DNA of 64,000 nt from CAYTLW01 sp964438735 (GTDB lineage: Bacteria; Myxococcota_A; UBA9042): positions 24,827-88,826 of the forward strand of contig CAYTLW010000018.1 in NCBI GenBank assembly GCA_964438735.1, read 5' to 3'. The translations under genes were made by a program, and so were the position numbers. Under the pieces are notes generated by a model, which saw nothing but the letters and a program-made list of their open reading frames with translations, was not told the DNA's origin and did not search any database. This document shows positions 1-8,310 of this stretch, piece by piece; the stretch's first letter is position 1; each line of letters starts with the position of its first letter.

Positions 1-1
1 C

Positions 2-643
2 TCGATCTCCGACTCCTCCCAGGGGGGTATCAAGGAGGTCATCGTGCTCGTCTCTGGCAAGGGCGCGTACTCGCACCTCAAGCACGAATCGGGCACCCAC
101 CGCGTGCAGCGCATCCCGGTGACGGAGTCGCAGGGCCGGATCCACACCTCGGCCTGCACGGTGGCTGTGTTGCCGGAAGTGGCCGAGGTCGATGTGGACA
201 TCAACCCCGCCGATCTGCGCATCGACACCTACCGTGCCAGCGGCGCCGGCGGCCAGCACGTCAACCGAACAGACTCCGCCATCCGCATCACCCACATGCC
301 TTCGGGCGTGGTGGTGCAATGCCAGGATGAGCGCAGCCAACACAAGAACAAAGCCCGAGCCATGACCTTGCTACGGGCGCGCCTGTTCGACCTGGAACAG
401 CAGCGCATCAACAGCCAACATGCCGCCGACCGGAAGGCGCAGGTGGGCAGCGGCGATCGCAGCGAGCGCATCCGCACCTACAACTTCCCGCAGAATCGAG
501 TCACCGACCACCGGATCGGGCTGACCCTGCACGCCCTGGATTCGGTGATCGAGGGCGGGCTGGATCCAGTGGTGGAAGCCCTGCAACAGGCCGAGAAGGC
601 GGCGCGGATGTCCGGCGCCGACGGCTTGCCCGATCGGCAGTAG
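2..643 (+). CDS. prfA: Peptide chain release factor 1 (5' truncated)
   Basis: Class I release factor that recognises UAG and UAA in the ribosomal A site and triggers peptidyl-tRNA hydrolysis. The open frame runs in from the window edge, so the N-terminal domain 1 and most of the anticodon-like region are missing. What is visible is the core: the HRVQRIPVTESQGRIHTSA stretch, the catalytic GGQ tripeptide in GAGGQHVN (near base 250), and the RF1-type tail GSGDRSERIRTYNFPQNRVTDHRIG. The latter wording, with QDERSQHKNK, favours RF1 over RF2. The internal GTG at 44 is not the start, since family-like sequence (ISDSSQGGIKEV) precedes it. Confidence 0.95.
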   Translation, partial: SISDSSQGGIKEVIVLVSGKGAYSHLKHESGTHRVQRIPVTESQGRIHTSACTVAVLPEVAEVDVDINPADLRIDTYRASGAGGQHVNRTDSAIRITHMPSGVVVQCQDERSQHKNKARAMTLLRARLFDLEQQRINSQHAADRKAQVGSGDRSERIRTYNFPQNRVTDHRIGLTLHALDSVIEGGLDPVVEALQQAEKAARMSGADGLPDRQ

Positions 644-1316
644 GCGCAGCCCCCGCTTCCCGCAGCCAGTTTTGATCTGCGGCCGATAACGCGGCCGCGA
701 TCACCAGCAATGACGCCCTTGCCTGTTGCCGCAACAGCCGACAGGCGGCGGCGTCCAATTCCGGATCCAGCGCTCGTCGCGCCAGTCGCGCCAGGGTCTT
801 CAGCCGGGTGGCCAGGCGCGCGCCCAACCGCTCCAGCTGCTCTGCTCGATGCAGCGGATCGCGCCACCGCGAAGGCGCTGGCTGCGGTGTGGGCAACCAC
901 AACGGACGCAGATCCCAGATCAGGCGCAGGCTCCAGCCGGACGAGGAACCCCACAGGGCCCGTTCGCTGACGCCACCGCTGAGGCCGGCGTACCAGCCAG
1001 CGCCGTCGCTGATTCCGTCACGCGACGTCCAGGCCAGCCGACGGGGCAACAGGGCACCCAGGCGACGCCAGGGGGAAGGGGAGTCCAACGCCGGCGGCCG
1101 CGCGAGGCGGTCGAGCGTGCGTTCGATGGCGGCCACGTCAGCCCCTGGCAGGGCGCACGGGGCGGCCTCCGAGACACTCGCCAGGCCGAGCACCACCGAG
1201 GCGCTGAGCAAGGCCGTGAACAGAGTGATGAAGCCGCGTCTCGTCGCCGGCCGGCAGATCACCGGGTGGGGCACGGACAGGGGCAGGGTGGGATAGTCGC
1301 AGTGTGGGCAATGCAT
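501..1316 (-). CDS. Exported protein of unknown function, C-terminus overlapping prfA
   Basis: About 271 residues. I chose the ATG at 1316 because an AAAGGAGG-like ribosome site lies 6-8 bases upstream; the frame is open further up without support. The N-terminus has a CPHC pair, then an Arg-rich segment and a hydrophobic signal or anchor segment ending near SVSEAAPC. The middle has an RLIWDLRPLW signature followed by a long Arg/Leu/Ala-rich helical region. This pattern resembles uncharacterised periplasmic proteins with a W-D-L-x-x-L motif before coiled coils, but I do not recognise a named family. The last ~48 codons run antisense to the end of prfA, an unusually long convergent overlap, and their Arg/Pro-rich content may reflect that constraint. 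Confidence 0.6.
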   Translation of the reverse strand: MHCPHCDYPTLPLSVPHPVICRPATRRGFITLFTALLSASVVLGLASVSEAAPCALPGADVAAIERTLDRLARPPALDSPSPWRRLGALLPRRLAWTSRDGISDGAGWYAGLSGGVSERALWGSSSGWSLRLIWDLRPLWLPTPQPAPSRWRDPLHRAEQLERLGARLATRLKTLARLARRALDPELDAAACRLLRQQARASLLVIAAALSAADQNWLREAGAAPTADRASRRRRTSAPPSRPVAGLPPLDPARPRSPNPGRAGSARSGGR

Positions 1317-1431
1317 GATGAACCTCCTTTGCCGGGCGGCGAGGAGGTGCAAAGCATGTGCCGAGAAGGCGACCAGACAACTGCTTGAAATCAAACACTT
1401 GTCATGCAGCGTATGGGCGGCCATGAGGACG

Positions 1432-1461
1432 CGGCATATGCCGTGGCACATGCCATGGCAC
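1432..1461. repeat. Short palindromes and a 12-bp direct repeat
   Basis: The gap between the lipoprotein gene and the exported-protein gene holds a perfect 12-bp palindrome (CGGCATATGCCG, 1432-1443), a 10-bp palindrome (TGCCATGGCA, 1451-1460), and two tandem 12-mers (ATGCCGTGGCAC at 1438, ATGCCATGGCAC at 1450) differing at one base. It sits 115-145 bases upstream of the start at 1316, so a repressor-type operator for that gene is possible. Function is inferred only. Confidence 0.35.
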
Positions 1462-1490
1462 AGGATCGGCGTGAAAGTGGAACCGGTCGA

Positions 1491-2672
1491 TCAATCGCAG
1501 CCGGGCAGATCGCCGTCCTGGTGACAGATGGGGTTCTTGGTCGTCTGGGCGTCGTTGCGCACCACCAGCCGTCGCTCCAGCCAGTCGGTGCCACCGCGAC
1601 CGTCGCGCACCACAACCCAAAGGCGCACCGTCTGGCCCTTGGCGTCGTCGGGATCGGAGCCGCGGAACAGGTTCTCCGGGATCTCATCCCAGGAGCGTTG
1701 TTTCTTGAATTCACCGGCATCGGAAAACCACGAAAAGAGCAACGTCTCCATGACGTCTCCCTTGTTCGGATCGGGACTCTTGCCCTTGACCTCGATGCTC
1801 TCAGGGGTCCACGTAGGCGTGAGTTCCTGCTGGTGCTCGCCCTCCTCGAAATCCAGGGCCACGTTGTCCAGGTCGACCACGCTTTCGCGCGGGATGAATG
1901 CGCGCACCACCGGGGTGACCGCCTCGGGCCAGGCCACGCCGGCCAGCTTCAAACCGGTCATCTCCGGATTCTGATGCTCCTTGGCCTTGGCGGATACGGG
2001 GACCGGCTGGCAGTCCTTGATCTCGAAGTCGATGGCCACGTCGATGGCCTTGTAGCCGGCCAGGCACCGGCTGCGATCGGCGCAGACCTCGTCGAGCATC
2101 TTGCTTGCGTCCGTGGGACAGGTACCGCCGAACTCGCCCGCCTCGGCGACCTTGAACAGGAGCGTGATCCTGCTGACCGGCAACTCGGGCGCTTCGGTGG
2201 GGCAGTCATCGGGTTTGGCCGAGTCGCCGCCGAAGTTGCCCACGTCGAGGCCATTGTCCTTGGCCACTTCGGGCAGCTTCTGAATCATCTTGAGCAGCTG
2301 CGCCATGCCCACTTTGGCCGTGGGCGCGGTGCCCAGGTCCACCTGCAGGCGCGGGTCGAAGCAGCGGTAATTGCCGTCCAGGGGAACAGCCAGCAGGCAG
2401 GCGGCCCAGGCGTGGCAGAGGGGCTCTTCCGGGTCGTGACCGATGACCTTCATCTCCACCTTCGGCGACTTGCCAAAAGAGATGAAGGGCGGCTCGGCCC
2501 GCACGGCGATGATGCGCAGCTTGTTGATCAACGACGGCGGGTCGTACTCCGTGCCACAGCCCGCCAGGCCCGACAGGCACACGGCCAGGCAACCAGCCAG
2601 CAGCGCGGGCACAGCGAAGAGGCGTCGATGGCGGATAGGAGAGGGCATGGATAGTTGTGCTCGCGACCGCAT
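1491..2672 (-). CDS. Lipoprotein partner of the TonB system (paralog of the gene at 7168)
   Basis: Last gene of the exbB-exbD-tonB operon. A type II signal peptide ends in LAGC (Cys39 from the ATG at 2672, three bases after the tonB stop; a second ATG at 2648 gives a tidier signal peptide and is equally possible). The mature protein begins with the conserved LINKLRIIAVRAEPPFISFG block and ends with VRLWVVVRDGRGGTDWLERRL. Both blocks, plus PLCHAWA and EFGGTCPTD, recur in the lipoprotein at 7168-8310, so the two are clear paralogs. Several conserved Cys suggest disulfides. No known family recognised; location suggests an outer-membrane lipoprotein working with a TonB-dependent receptor. Confidence 0.85.
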   Translation of the reverse strand: MRSRAQLSMPSPIRHRRLFAVPALLAGCLAVCLSGLAGCGTEYDPPSLINKLRIIAVRAEPPFISFGKSPKVEMKVIGHDPEEPLCHAWAACLLAVPLDGNYRCFDPRLQVDLGTAPTAKVGMAQLLKMIQKLPEVAKDNGLDVGNFGGDSAKPDDCPTEAPELPVSRITLLFKVAEAGEFGGTCPTDASKMLDEVCADRSRCLAGYKAIDVAIDFEIKDCQPVPVSAKAKEHQNPEMTGLKLAGVAWPEAVTPVVRAFIPRESVVDLDNVALDFEEGEHQQELTPTWTPESIEVKGKSPDPNKGDVMETLLFSWFSDAGEFKKQRSWDEIPENLFRGSDPDDAKGQTVRLWVVVRDGRGGTDWLERRLVVRNDAQTTKNPICHQDGDLPGCD

Positions 2673-2675
2673 GAC

Positions 2676-3467
2676 TCAGGAGTCGGCGCCGGGCTTGAAT
2701 TCCACCACGAAGGGCACCCGATCGACAAACGCTTTGCCGTTCCGCCGCCCAGGAATGAAGGCGCAGGCCTTCAACGCCTTGCGCGCCGCGCTGTCGAAGG
2801 GTTCGCCCGCCGAGCGCAGCACGCGGGTGCGGGTCACCCTGCCCTTGCGGTTGATGGTCAGCTGCAGGGTGACCTCGACGATGCGACGCAGGGCGGGGGC
2901 TTCGGGAGGCCAGCGCACGGTGCAGCGAGATTTGGGGATCGCGTGCACGATCACCACCTTGGGCTCCTCTTCGCCCTCCGGTCCCGGCGCGGCGGCGACG
3001 GGCGCCTCCTCCTGCACCCGCTCACGCGACCGGGTATTGCGCTCGTTGGCCTCGATCTCCGGGTCGCCGAGGATGTCTTCCTCGCCGGTCTGCACGAAGA
3101 CGCCACCATCCCCGCTGCCGCCCGAGTAGGTATGGGAGAGCACCAGGGGCGCCGGCTCGTCGTTGGCCGGGGCCTTTTCGGTCTTCTTCTTGCGCTTTTT
3201 GGGCTTGCGTTTGGGCTGGCCCTTCGCCTTGGGTTTGGGCGCCTTCTTGGCCTCGGGTTTGGGCTTCTCCTCGACCTTGGGCGGGGGCGGGGGCGGGGGC
3301 GGCGGGGGCGGGGGCTTGGGCAGCTCGATGTCCTGCTGCACCGCCCGGGCGAGCATCATCTCGACCCGCTCCTCGGCCTGGGGCGAGGGCAAGGAGGCGG
3401 CCGCCGCGTGCAGCGCTCCATGCAACAGGATGGCGCAGACGAGGCCGATTTGGAGGTCCCTGTGCAC
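2676..3467 (-). CDS. tonB: TonB energy transducer
   Basis: Links the proton-motive-force motor ExbB/ExbD to outer-membrane receptors. 263 residues: an N-terminal membrane anchor (about residues 7-25), a run of 12 prolines at residues 52-63, then a Lys/Pro-rich spacer, an acidic linker and a C-terminal TonB domain containing VEVTLQLTINRKGRVTRTRV and FIPGRRNGKAF. It starts with GTG directly abutting the exbD stop codon (no intergenic base), and the lipoprotein gene begins 3 bases after its own stop, so the four genes are surely one transcript. The anchor is short and weakly hydrophobic compared with enteric TonB. Confidence 0.9.
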   Translation of the reverse strand: MHRDLQIGLVCAILLHGALHAAAASLPSPQAEERVEMMLARAVQQDIELPKPPPPPPPPPPPPKVEEKPKPEAKKAPKPKAKGQPKRKPKKRKKKTEKAPANDEPAPLVLSHTYSGGSGDGGVFVQTGEEDILGDPEIEANERNTRSRERVQEEAPVAAAPGPEGEEEPKVVIVHAIPKSRCTVRWPPEAPALRRIVEVTLQLTINRKGRVTRTRVLRSAGEPFDSAARKALKACAFIPGRRNGKAFVDRVPFVVEFKPGADS

Positions 3468-3899
3468 CTACTCGATCTCCTGCTCCTTGGTGTTGATCGC
3501 CACGTTTTCGATGCCCAGCAAGCGGATCATGTCGATGATGCGCACCACGGCACCGTGGGTGACCCGGCGATCGGCGCTCAGGATCGCCTCGGCTTTGCCC
3601 TGGCCGGCGCTGATGACCCGACGGCGCACCTCCTGCCGCAGGTCGGCGACCGTGGCGGGTTCGCCGTTCATGAACAGGTCACCATCTTTGTTGATCACCA
3701 CGCTCAGGGGCGTTCCGGGTTTGTCCTGGCTGCTGGCGGCCTGGGGCAGGTCCACGTCGATAACGGGCTTCTTGACCTTCTCGGCGACCGACTCGCTGGT
3801 GAGCATGAAGATGATCAGCAGCACCAGCATGATGTCGACCAGGGGCGTGACGTTGATATCGGCGAGGATCTCCTCGTCGCCACCAATCTTGCTACCCAT
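3468..3899 (-). CDS. exbD: ExbD/TolR biopolymer transport protein
   Basis: 143 residues; stator/rotor partner of ExbB. Starts at the ATG at 3899 (MGSKIGGDEE), overlapping exbB by 8 bases; a longer open frame upstream is not needed. The cytoplasmic head is followed by INVTPLVDIMLVLLIIFML, which holds the single transmembrane helix with the proton-relay Asp, and then a periplasmic domain ending SADRRVTHGAVVRIIDMIRLLG. All hallmark features of ExbD are intact. Confidence 0.95.
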   Translation of the reverse strand: MGSKIGGDEEILADINVTPLVDIMLVLLIIFMLTSESVAEKVKKPVIDVDLPQAASSQDKPGTPLSVVINKDGDLFMNGEPATVADLRQEVRRRVISAGQGKAEAILSADRRVTHGAVVRIIDMIRLLGIENVAINTKEQEIE

Positions 3900-4572
3900 C
3901 GGCCTTCTCCTCGCCGCCCGCACCAGACCCACTGCCATTTTCGGTCTTCATGTGGGCCAGCAGAATGCCCGCCAACGACCCTGTGTTGGCCTGAACCTGC
4001 TTCACCTTGCCGCGGAACTGGTTGTAGGCCCACACCGCCGGGATGGCGACGATCAGGCCGACGGCGGTAGCCACCAACGCCTCGGCGATGCTGCCCATGA
4101 TCGCCTGGGTGCGGTTGGCGTCCGCAGCCTCGGCCATGGACACTTTCAAGTCTGCGAAGGCGCCCATGATTCCGATCACCGTGCCGAGCAGGCCGATGAA
4201 GGGGGCGTTGGCGCCCAAGGAACCCAGGAAGCCCAGGTAGCGCTCATAACGCAGCTTCTCTGTGCCCTCGCGGGCGCTCATGATCTCCTCGACGGCGGCC
4301 ACGCCGCGATCCATCTCCTGGACGCCCGCGCGCACGACCGTGGCCTCCATGCCATCGTAGGGCGCCAGCACCTTGTCGGCCTCGTCGGTGCTCGATTCGA
4401 GCGCCTTGAGCAGCTTCGGCTGCAGCTCGTCCACCGGCACACGATTGCGACGAAGGAAGAGCAGGCGCTCGATCACCACCGCCACCGAGAGCACGGACAG
4501 GCCAATGAGCAGGTAGAGAATCCACTCTGCGCCAAGGCGGTCCAGCACGTTCGAGAGTTGTTCGACGATCAT
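3892..4572 (-). CDS. exbB: ExbB/TolQ/MotA-family proton channel
   Basis: First gene of the TonB operon. Predicted three transmembrane helices: one near the N-terminus (ILYLLIGLSVLSVAVVIERL) and two in the MotA/TolQ/ExbB domain, with the conserved LGTVIGIMGAF loop and ALVATAVGLIVAIPAVWAYN. I prefer the ATG at 4572 (MIVEQLSNVLDRLGAEW), which matches the family start; a GTG four codons earlier (4584) is possible. The C-terminal tail is charged and Gly-rich. It is divergent from relA, 320 bases away. Confidence 0.95.
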   Translation of the reverse strand: MIVEQLSNVLDRLGAEWILYLLIGLSVLSVAVVIERLLFLRRNRVPVDELQPKLLKALESSTDEADKVLAPYDGMEATVVRAGVQEMDRGVAAVEEIMSAREGTEKLRYERYLGFLGSLGANAPFIGLLGTVIGIMGAFADLKVSMAEAADANRTQAIMGSIAEALVATAVGLIVAIPAVWAYNQFRGKVKQVQANTGSLAGILLAHMKTENGSGSGAGGEEKADG

Positions 4573-4584
4573 GGTTGGGTTCAC

Positions 4585-4892
4585 CGGGATGGAAGTCGGG
4601 GGTGGTGCCCGCTAACCCGCTGCCCATGGACCTGTACCGGCGGTCCGAGCGGGGTAGAAAGAGCCTTCGCCGCCACGCTGCGTCCATCCTCGGGCATTGG
4701 ATGCGCGACCAGCGGCGCGCGAATCGTGACAGTCCACCTGATCGGATGCAAGCTGGCGAGCGGGCGCCGGGCTCCCGTGTCGCTTCCAAGCGCGCGCTCC
4801 GACCGCACGCCATGCGCCTGATTGGAGGCCCGCGAAGCATCATCTCGGCGAAATCGTTAAGGTGAGAGGAAGGCGGGCCCAACCATGTCAGC
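4585..4892. other. Divergent intergenic region between exbB and relA
   Basis: About 310 bases with no convincing gene. It must carry the promoters of the exbB operon (minus) and the relA-lipoprotein-receptor operon (plus). I see no canonical -35/-10 pair, no riboswitch and no tRNA. A GAGAGGAAGG ribosome-site-like stretch lies at about 4864-4873. Confidence 0.5.
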
Positions 4893-7175
4893 ATGGCGGC
4901 TCGCTGCGGACACGCAGCGCGAACCATGGCGGCGGAGATGGCGACAGCGAGGACCACCAGCCCGACGGGGCGACGGAAGCGGCAGCAGCGGATCGACGAT
5001 CCGGTGCTGGCCGAGCTCGCCCGCTGGGGGGTGCCAACCGCCGAAGACGTGGTCGCCGAGATGGGCACCTACCTGCCCGATGCAGACGGCGACCTGGTGC
5101 GGCGGGCCTACGATTTTGCGGCCAACAAGCACTTCGGTCAGAAGCGAAAGAGCGGCGAGCCCTACTTCGGCCACCCGGTCCAGGTAGCGCGGCTGATCAT
5201 GAAGCTGCGCCTGGATGAAGCCAGCGTCTGCGCCGGGCTGCTGCACGACGTGGTGGAGGATTGCGACGTCTCCTTGGAGGAGATCACCGAGGCCTTCAAC
5301 GAGGACATCGGCCACATCGTCGACGGCGTCACCAAGCTGGACAAGATTCCGTTTACCCGCCGCGAGCAGAAGCAGGCGGAGAACTTCCGCAAGATGCTCG
5401 TGGCCATGAGCAAGGACATCCGCGTGCTGCTGATCAAGCTCGCCGATCGCCTGCACAATATGGCCACGCTCGAGCACATGCGCGCCGACAAACAGAAGCG
5501 CATCGCCGTCGAGACGATCGAGATCTACGCCCCGCTGGCCAATCGCCTGGGCATCAACTGGATGAAGTCCCTGCTGGAGGACTACTGCTTCAAGTATCTC
5601 TACCCGGCCGACCACGCCGCCTTGAAGGAGAAGGTGGGCCGCAAGGAGCGCGAACGACAGGCCTACATCGACAACGTGGTCGCACTGCTCGACGCCGAGA
5701 TGTCCGGCGCCGGCTTGCCCGACGCCCACATCTACGGCCGGTCCAAACACCTGTTCAGCATCTACCGCAAGATGCAGCGGCAGGGCCTGCCCTACGACCA
5801 GATCTACGACGCCCAGGGCTTTCGCGTGCTCATCGACTCGGTGGAGCAGTGCTACCAGTCGCTCGGCGTGGTGCACAACCGCTTCACGCCGATCCCGGGT
5901 CGCTTCAAGGACTACATCGCCCTGACCAAGGCCAACAACTACCAGAGCCTGCACACCTCTGTGATGGGCCCGGAGAACCGGCAGATCGAGATCCAGATCC
6001 GCACCCGCGAGATGCACCAGATCGCCGAAAACGGCGTCGCCGCCCACTGGCGCTACAAGGAGCAGTCGGCGCCGCTCAAGGCCAAGGATGAACAGCGCTT
6101 CCTGTGGCTGCGCGAGCTCATCGAACTCAACGACACGGTCACCGACAACGACGAGTTCCTCGAGAACATGCGCATCGACCTCTTCAATGACGAGGTCTAC
6201 GCGTTCACGCCCGCCGGCGACGTCAAGGTCTTCCCGCGCGACGCCACGCCGGTGGATTTCGCCTACTCGATCCACTCCAAGGTCGGCGAACACGCCCTGG
6301 GTGCCCGGATCAACGGCGTCATGGTGACCCTGAACACCCACATCAAGAACGGCGACGTGGTCGAGATCCTGACCCGGTCGGACGCGCGACCGAACCAGGA
6401 CTGGCTCGAATTCGTCGTCACGGCGCGGGCCAAGACGCGCATCCGCGCCTACATCCGGGCCGAACAGCGGGCGCGAGCCATGCAGGTCGGCGAGGACCTG
6501 CTCGAGAAGGCCTTCCGGCGCCAGAAGTACTCGATGACCCGGGTCAAGAAGCACGACGGCTTCGCCAAGACGCTGTCGCACTTCCGCTGCCAGACGCTGC
6601 CCGAGCTGAACATCCTGGTGGGCTACGGCAAGACCAACGCCAGCGACATCGTCGAGCACCTGCTGCCCGAAGCGCGCGGCAAGGAGCCCGAAGAAGAGGT
6701 CGAGGTCAAGCGGCCGCGCAGGCGTCGCGATGGCCAGGCCGGCATCGTGGTGGACGGCATCAACGACGTGGTCGTGCGCATGGCCAAGTGCTGCTCGCCG
6801 GTGCCCGGCGATGACATCGTCGGCTTCGTCACCCGCGGGCGCGGCATCACGGTGCACGTGCGCAACTGCCCGCGCGCCATCGACTCCGACCCCATGCGCC
6901 AGATCGACTGCGACTGGGACGTCAGCCGCGGCTCGGCGGCGACGGTGATGGTGCGGGTGCATACGGGCAACAGTCCGGGCATGCTCGCGGAGATGACCGA
7001 GAAGTTCCATATCGTCGGGGTCAACATCCTGCAGGCCCACTGCCGGGCCACGCACGCCAACCGGGCGGTGAACGAGTTCGAGCTCGAGGTCACCGATCGG
7101 GCGCAGCTGGAGCAGGTTCTGGAGGCCTTGGGCCGCCTGGATTTCGTCCACCGAGTAGAGCGGGTCCGTGGCTGA
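4893..7175 (+). CDS. relA: Bifunctional (p)ppGpp synthetase/hydrolase
   Basis: Long RelA/SpoT homologue, about 760 residues, controlling the stringent-response alarmone. Domains in order: HD hydrolase with HDVVEDC at residues 118-124; synthetase with RFKDYIALTKANNYQSLHT from residue 337 (the RFKD form found in bifunctional Rel/SpoT enzymes); TGS near residues 435-470; a conserved CC pair in VVRMAKCCSPVPGD; C-terminal ACT domain from about residue 684. Both active sites look intact. Start is uncertain: ATG at 4893, 4926 or 4938 all fit, and a 7-bp hairpin (4902-4919) lies just before the second. It overlaps the next lipoprotein gene by 8 bases, an unusual operon partner for relA. Confidence 0.95.
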   Translation: MAARCGHAARTMAAEMATARTTSPTGRRKRQQRIDDPVLAELARWGVPTAEDVVAEMGTYLPDADGDLVRRAYDFAANKHFGQKRKSGEPYFGHPVQVARLIMKLRLDEASVCAGLLHDVVEDCDVSLEEITEAFNEDIGHIVDGVTKLDKIPFTRREQKQAENFRKMLVAMSKDIRVLLIKLADRLHNMATLEHMRADKQKRIAVETIEIYAPLANRLGINWMKSLLEDYCFKYLYPADHAALKEKVGRKERERQAYIDNVVALLDAEMSGAGLPDAHIYGRSKHLFSIYRKMQRQGLPYDQIYDAQGFRVLIDSVEQCYQSLGVVHNRFTPIPGRFKDYIALTKANNYQSLHTSVMGPENRQIEIQIRTREMHQIAENGVAAHWRYKEQSAPLKAKDEQRFLWLRELIELNDTVTDNDEFLENMRIDLFNDEVYAFTPAGDVKVFPRDATPVDFAYSIHSKVGEHALGARINGVMVTLNTHIKNGDVVEILTRSDARPNQDWLEFVVTARAKTRIRAYIRAEQRARAMQVGEDLLEKAFRRQKYSMTRVKKHDGFAKTLSHFRCQTLPELNILVGYGKTNASDIVEHLLPEARGKEPEEEVEVKRPRRRRDGQAGIVVDGINDVVVRMAKCCSPVPGDDIVGFVTRGRGITVHVRNCPRAIDSDPMRQIDCDWDVSRGSAATVMVRVHTGNSPGMLAEMTEKFHIVGVNILQAHCRATHANRAVNEFELEVTDRAQLEQVLEALGRLDFVHRVERVRG

Positions 7176-8310
7176 GCCATCGATTCGGTCGGTGTTCATC
7201 GCGCCGGCGCTGCTGCTCTGCCTGCTTGTCGGTGGCGCTTGCGACCGGGTCGAGTTCGAACCTCGCACCCTGGTCAATCGCATGCGGGTGCTGGCGGTGC
7301 GCGCCGAACCGCCGGCCCTGGGATTCGGCGGCAAGTCGCAGTTGTCCATGAAGGTGGTCACCTTCGAGGGCGACGAGCCGCTCTGCCACGCCTGGGCGTT
7401 CTGCCTGATGGGCGCCCTGCAGCAGACGGACAATCTGAGCTGCCTGGACGATGACCTGCTCGTGCCATTGGGCGTCGCGCCCGAGGCCACCGTGACCTTC
7501 GCCCAGGTCATGGAGACCTTCGGCAACGTCGGCAAGGTCATGGAGAAGCTGGGCCTGAACCCGCCCGAAGATCAGCTGGCGCAGGACAAGCCGGACGAAA
7601 AGCAATGTCCGGAAGATGGCGAGAAGCCACTCGACTTCAACGAGTTCCCCATCTACTTCAAGGTCGCCGCGGCGAGCGAGTTTGGCGGCACCTGCCCGAC
7701 CGACCCGCTGGCCATGCTGGCGCCAGCCTGCACCGACCGGAAACACTGCGTCGGCGGCTTCAAGGTCATGCGCATCGCGCTCAAGCAAGTGACCAAGGAC
7801 TGCAAGACCAGCATCCTGCCGGACAGCTTCGCCTTGCACGCCAACCCGAAGTTGGTCGGCATCACCATGGAGGGTGTGGACTGGCCGCAGGGCCTGGTCC
7901 CCACATTGGCGCCGGTCAAGGAAGACGACACCGTGACCGCCGGGCCGCCCGACAGCGACAAGCGCGGTGTCGAGCTGATCCCCAAGCTCTCCGAAGACAG
8001 CATCGAGGTGCTCTACAAGAGCAAGGAGCCGGGGCTGGCCGATCCGACCGAGCGGATCGTGTTCTCCTGGCTGTCCACCGCCGGCCGTTTCTCCTATGGC
8101 CGCTCGTCGGACAAGGCCCCCGACACCCGTTTCCGGGCGGCACCGCTGGCCGATAATCCCGACGGCGAGGTGCGCATCTGGGTCGTGGTCCGTGACGGAC
8201 GTGGCGGCGTCGACTGGCTGGAGCGGAAGGTCAAGGTGGGTACGCCGCTCGTAGGCGACGACGGCCCGCTCTGCGCGCTTGATGGAACCCTGGAGGGCTG
8301 CCAGAAGTGA
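7168..8310 (+). CDS. Lipoprotein paired with TonB-dependent receptor (paralog of the gene at 1491)
   Basis: GTG start overlapping the end of relA by 8 bases; 380 residues. Type II signal peptide with the lipobox Cys at residue 25 (VGGACDRV). The mature protein opens with LVNRMRVLAVRAEPPALGFGG and closes with VRIWVVVRDGRGGVDWLERKV, both shared with the lipoprotein of the tonB operon, along with PLCHAWAFC and EFGGTCPTD. The next gene, a TonB-dependent receptor, overlaps it by 4 bases (GTGA). By analogy with SusD-like partners it may capture substrate at the surface for the receptor; that role is inferred from context, as no known family is recognised. Confidence 0.88.
   Translation: MAEPSIRSVFIAPALLLCLLVGGACDRVEFEPRTLVNRMRVLAVRAEPPALGFGGKSQLSMKVVTFEGDEPLCHAWAFCLMGALQQTDNLSCLDDDLLVPLGVAPEATVTFAQVMETFGNVGKVMEKLGLNPPEDQLAQDKPDEKQCPEDGEKPLDFNEFPIYFKVAAASEFGGTCPTDPLAMLAPACTDRKHCVGGFKVMRIALKQVTKDCKTSILPDSFALHANPKLVGITMEGVDWPQGLVPTLAPVKEDDTVTAGPPDSDKRGVELIPKLSEDSIEVLYKSKEPGLADPTERIVFSWLSTAGRFSYGRSSDKAPDTRFRAAPLADNPDGEVRIWVVVRDGRGGVDWLERKVKVGTPLVGDDGPLCALDGTLEGCQK

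Noticed and set aside
1404..2654. Long plus-strand frame opposite the lipoprotein gene
   Set aside because: Antisense shadow produced by high GC third-position bias; the minus-strand lipoprotein has signal peptide, operon position and a paralog.
3275..3320. Proline-run region of tonB as a sequencing artefact
   Set aside because: Pro-rich spacers are normal in TonB and the frame stays open to a sound C-terminal domain.
4902..4919. 7-bp hairpin near the relA start as a regulatory element
   Set aside because: Short, GC-rich, and its place relative to the true start codon is unknown; mentioned only in the gene entry.
4857..7541. 894-codon minus-strand frame over relA
   Set aside because: Shadow of relA; the translation is His/Val/Ala/Asp-rich low-complexity with no domain.
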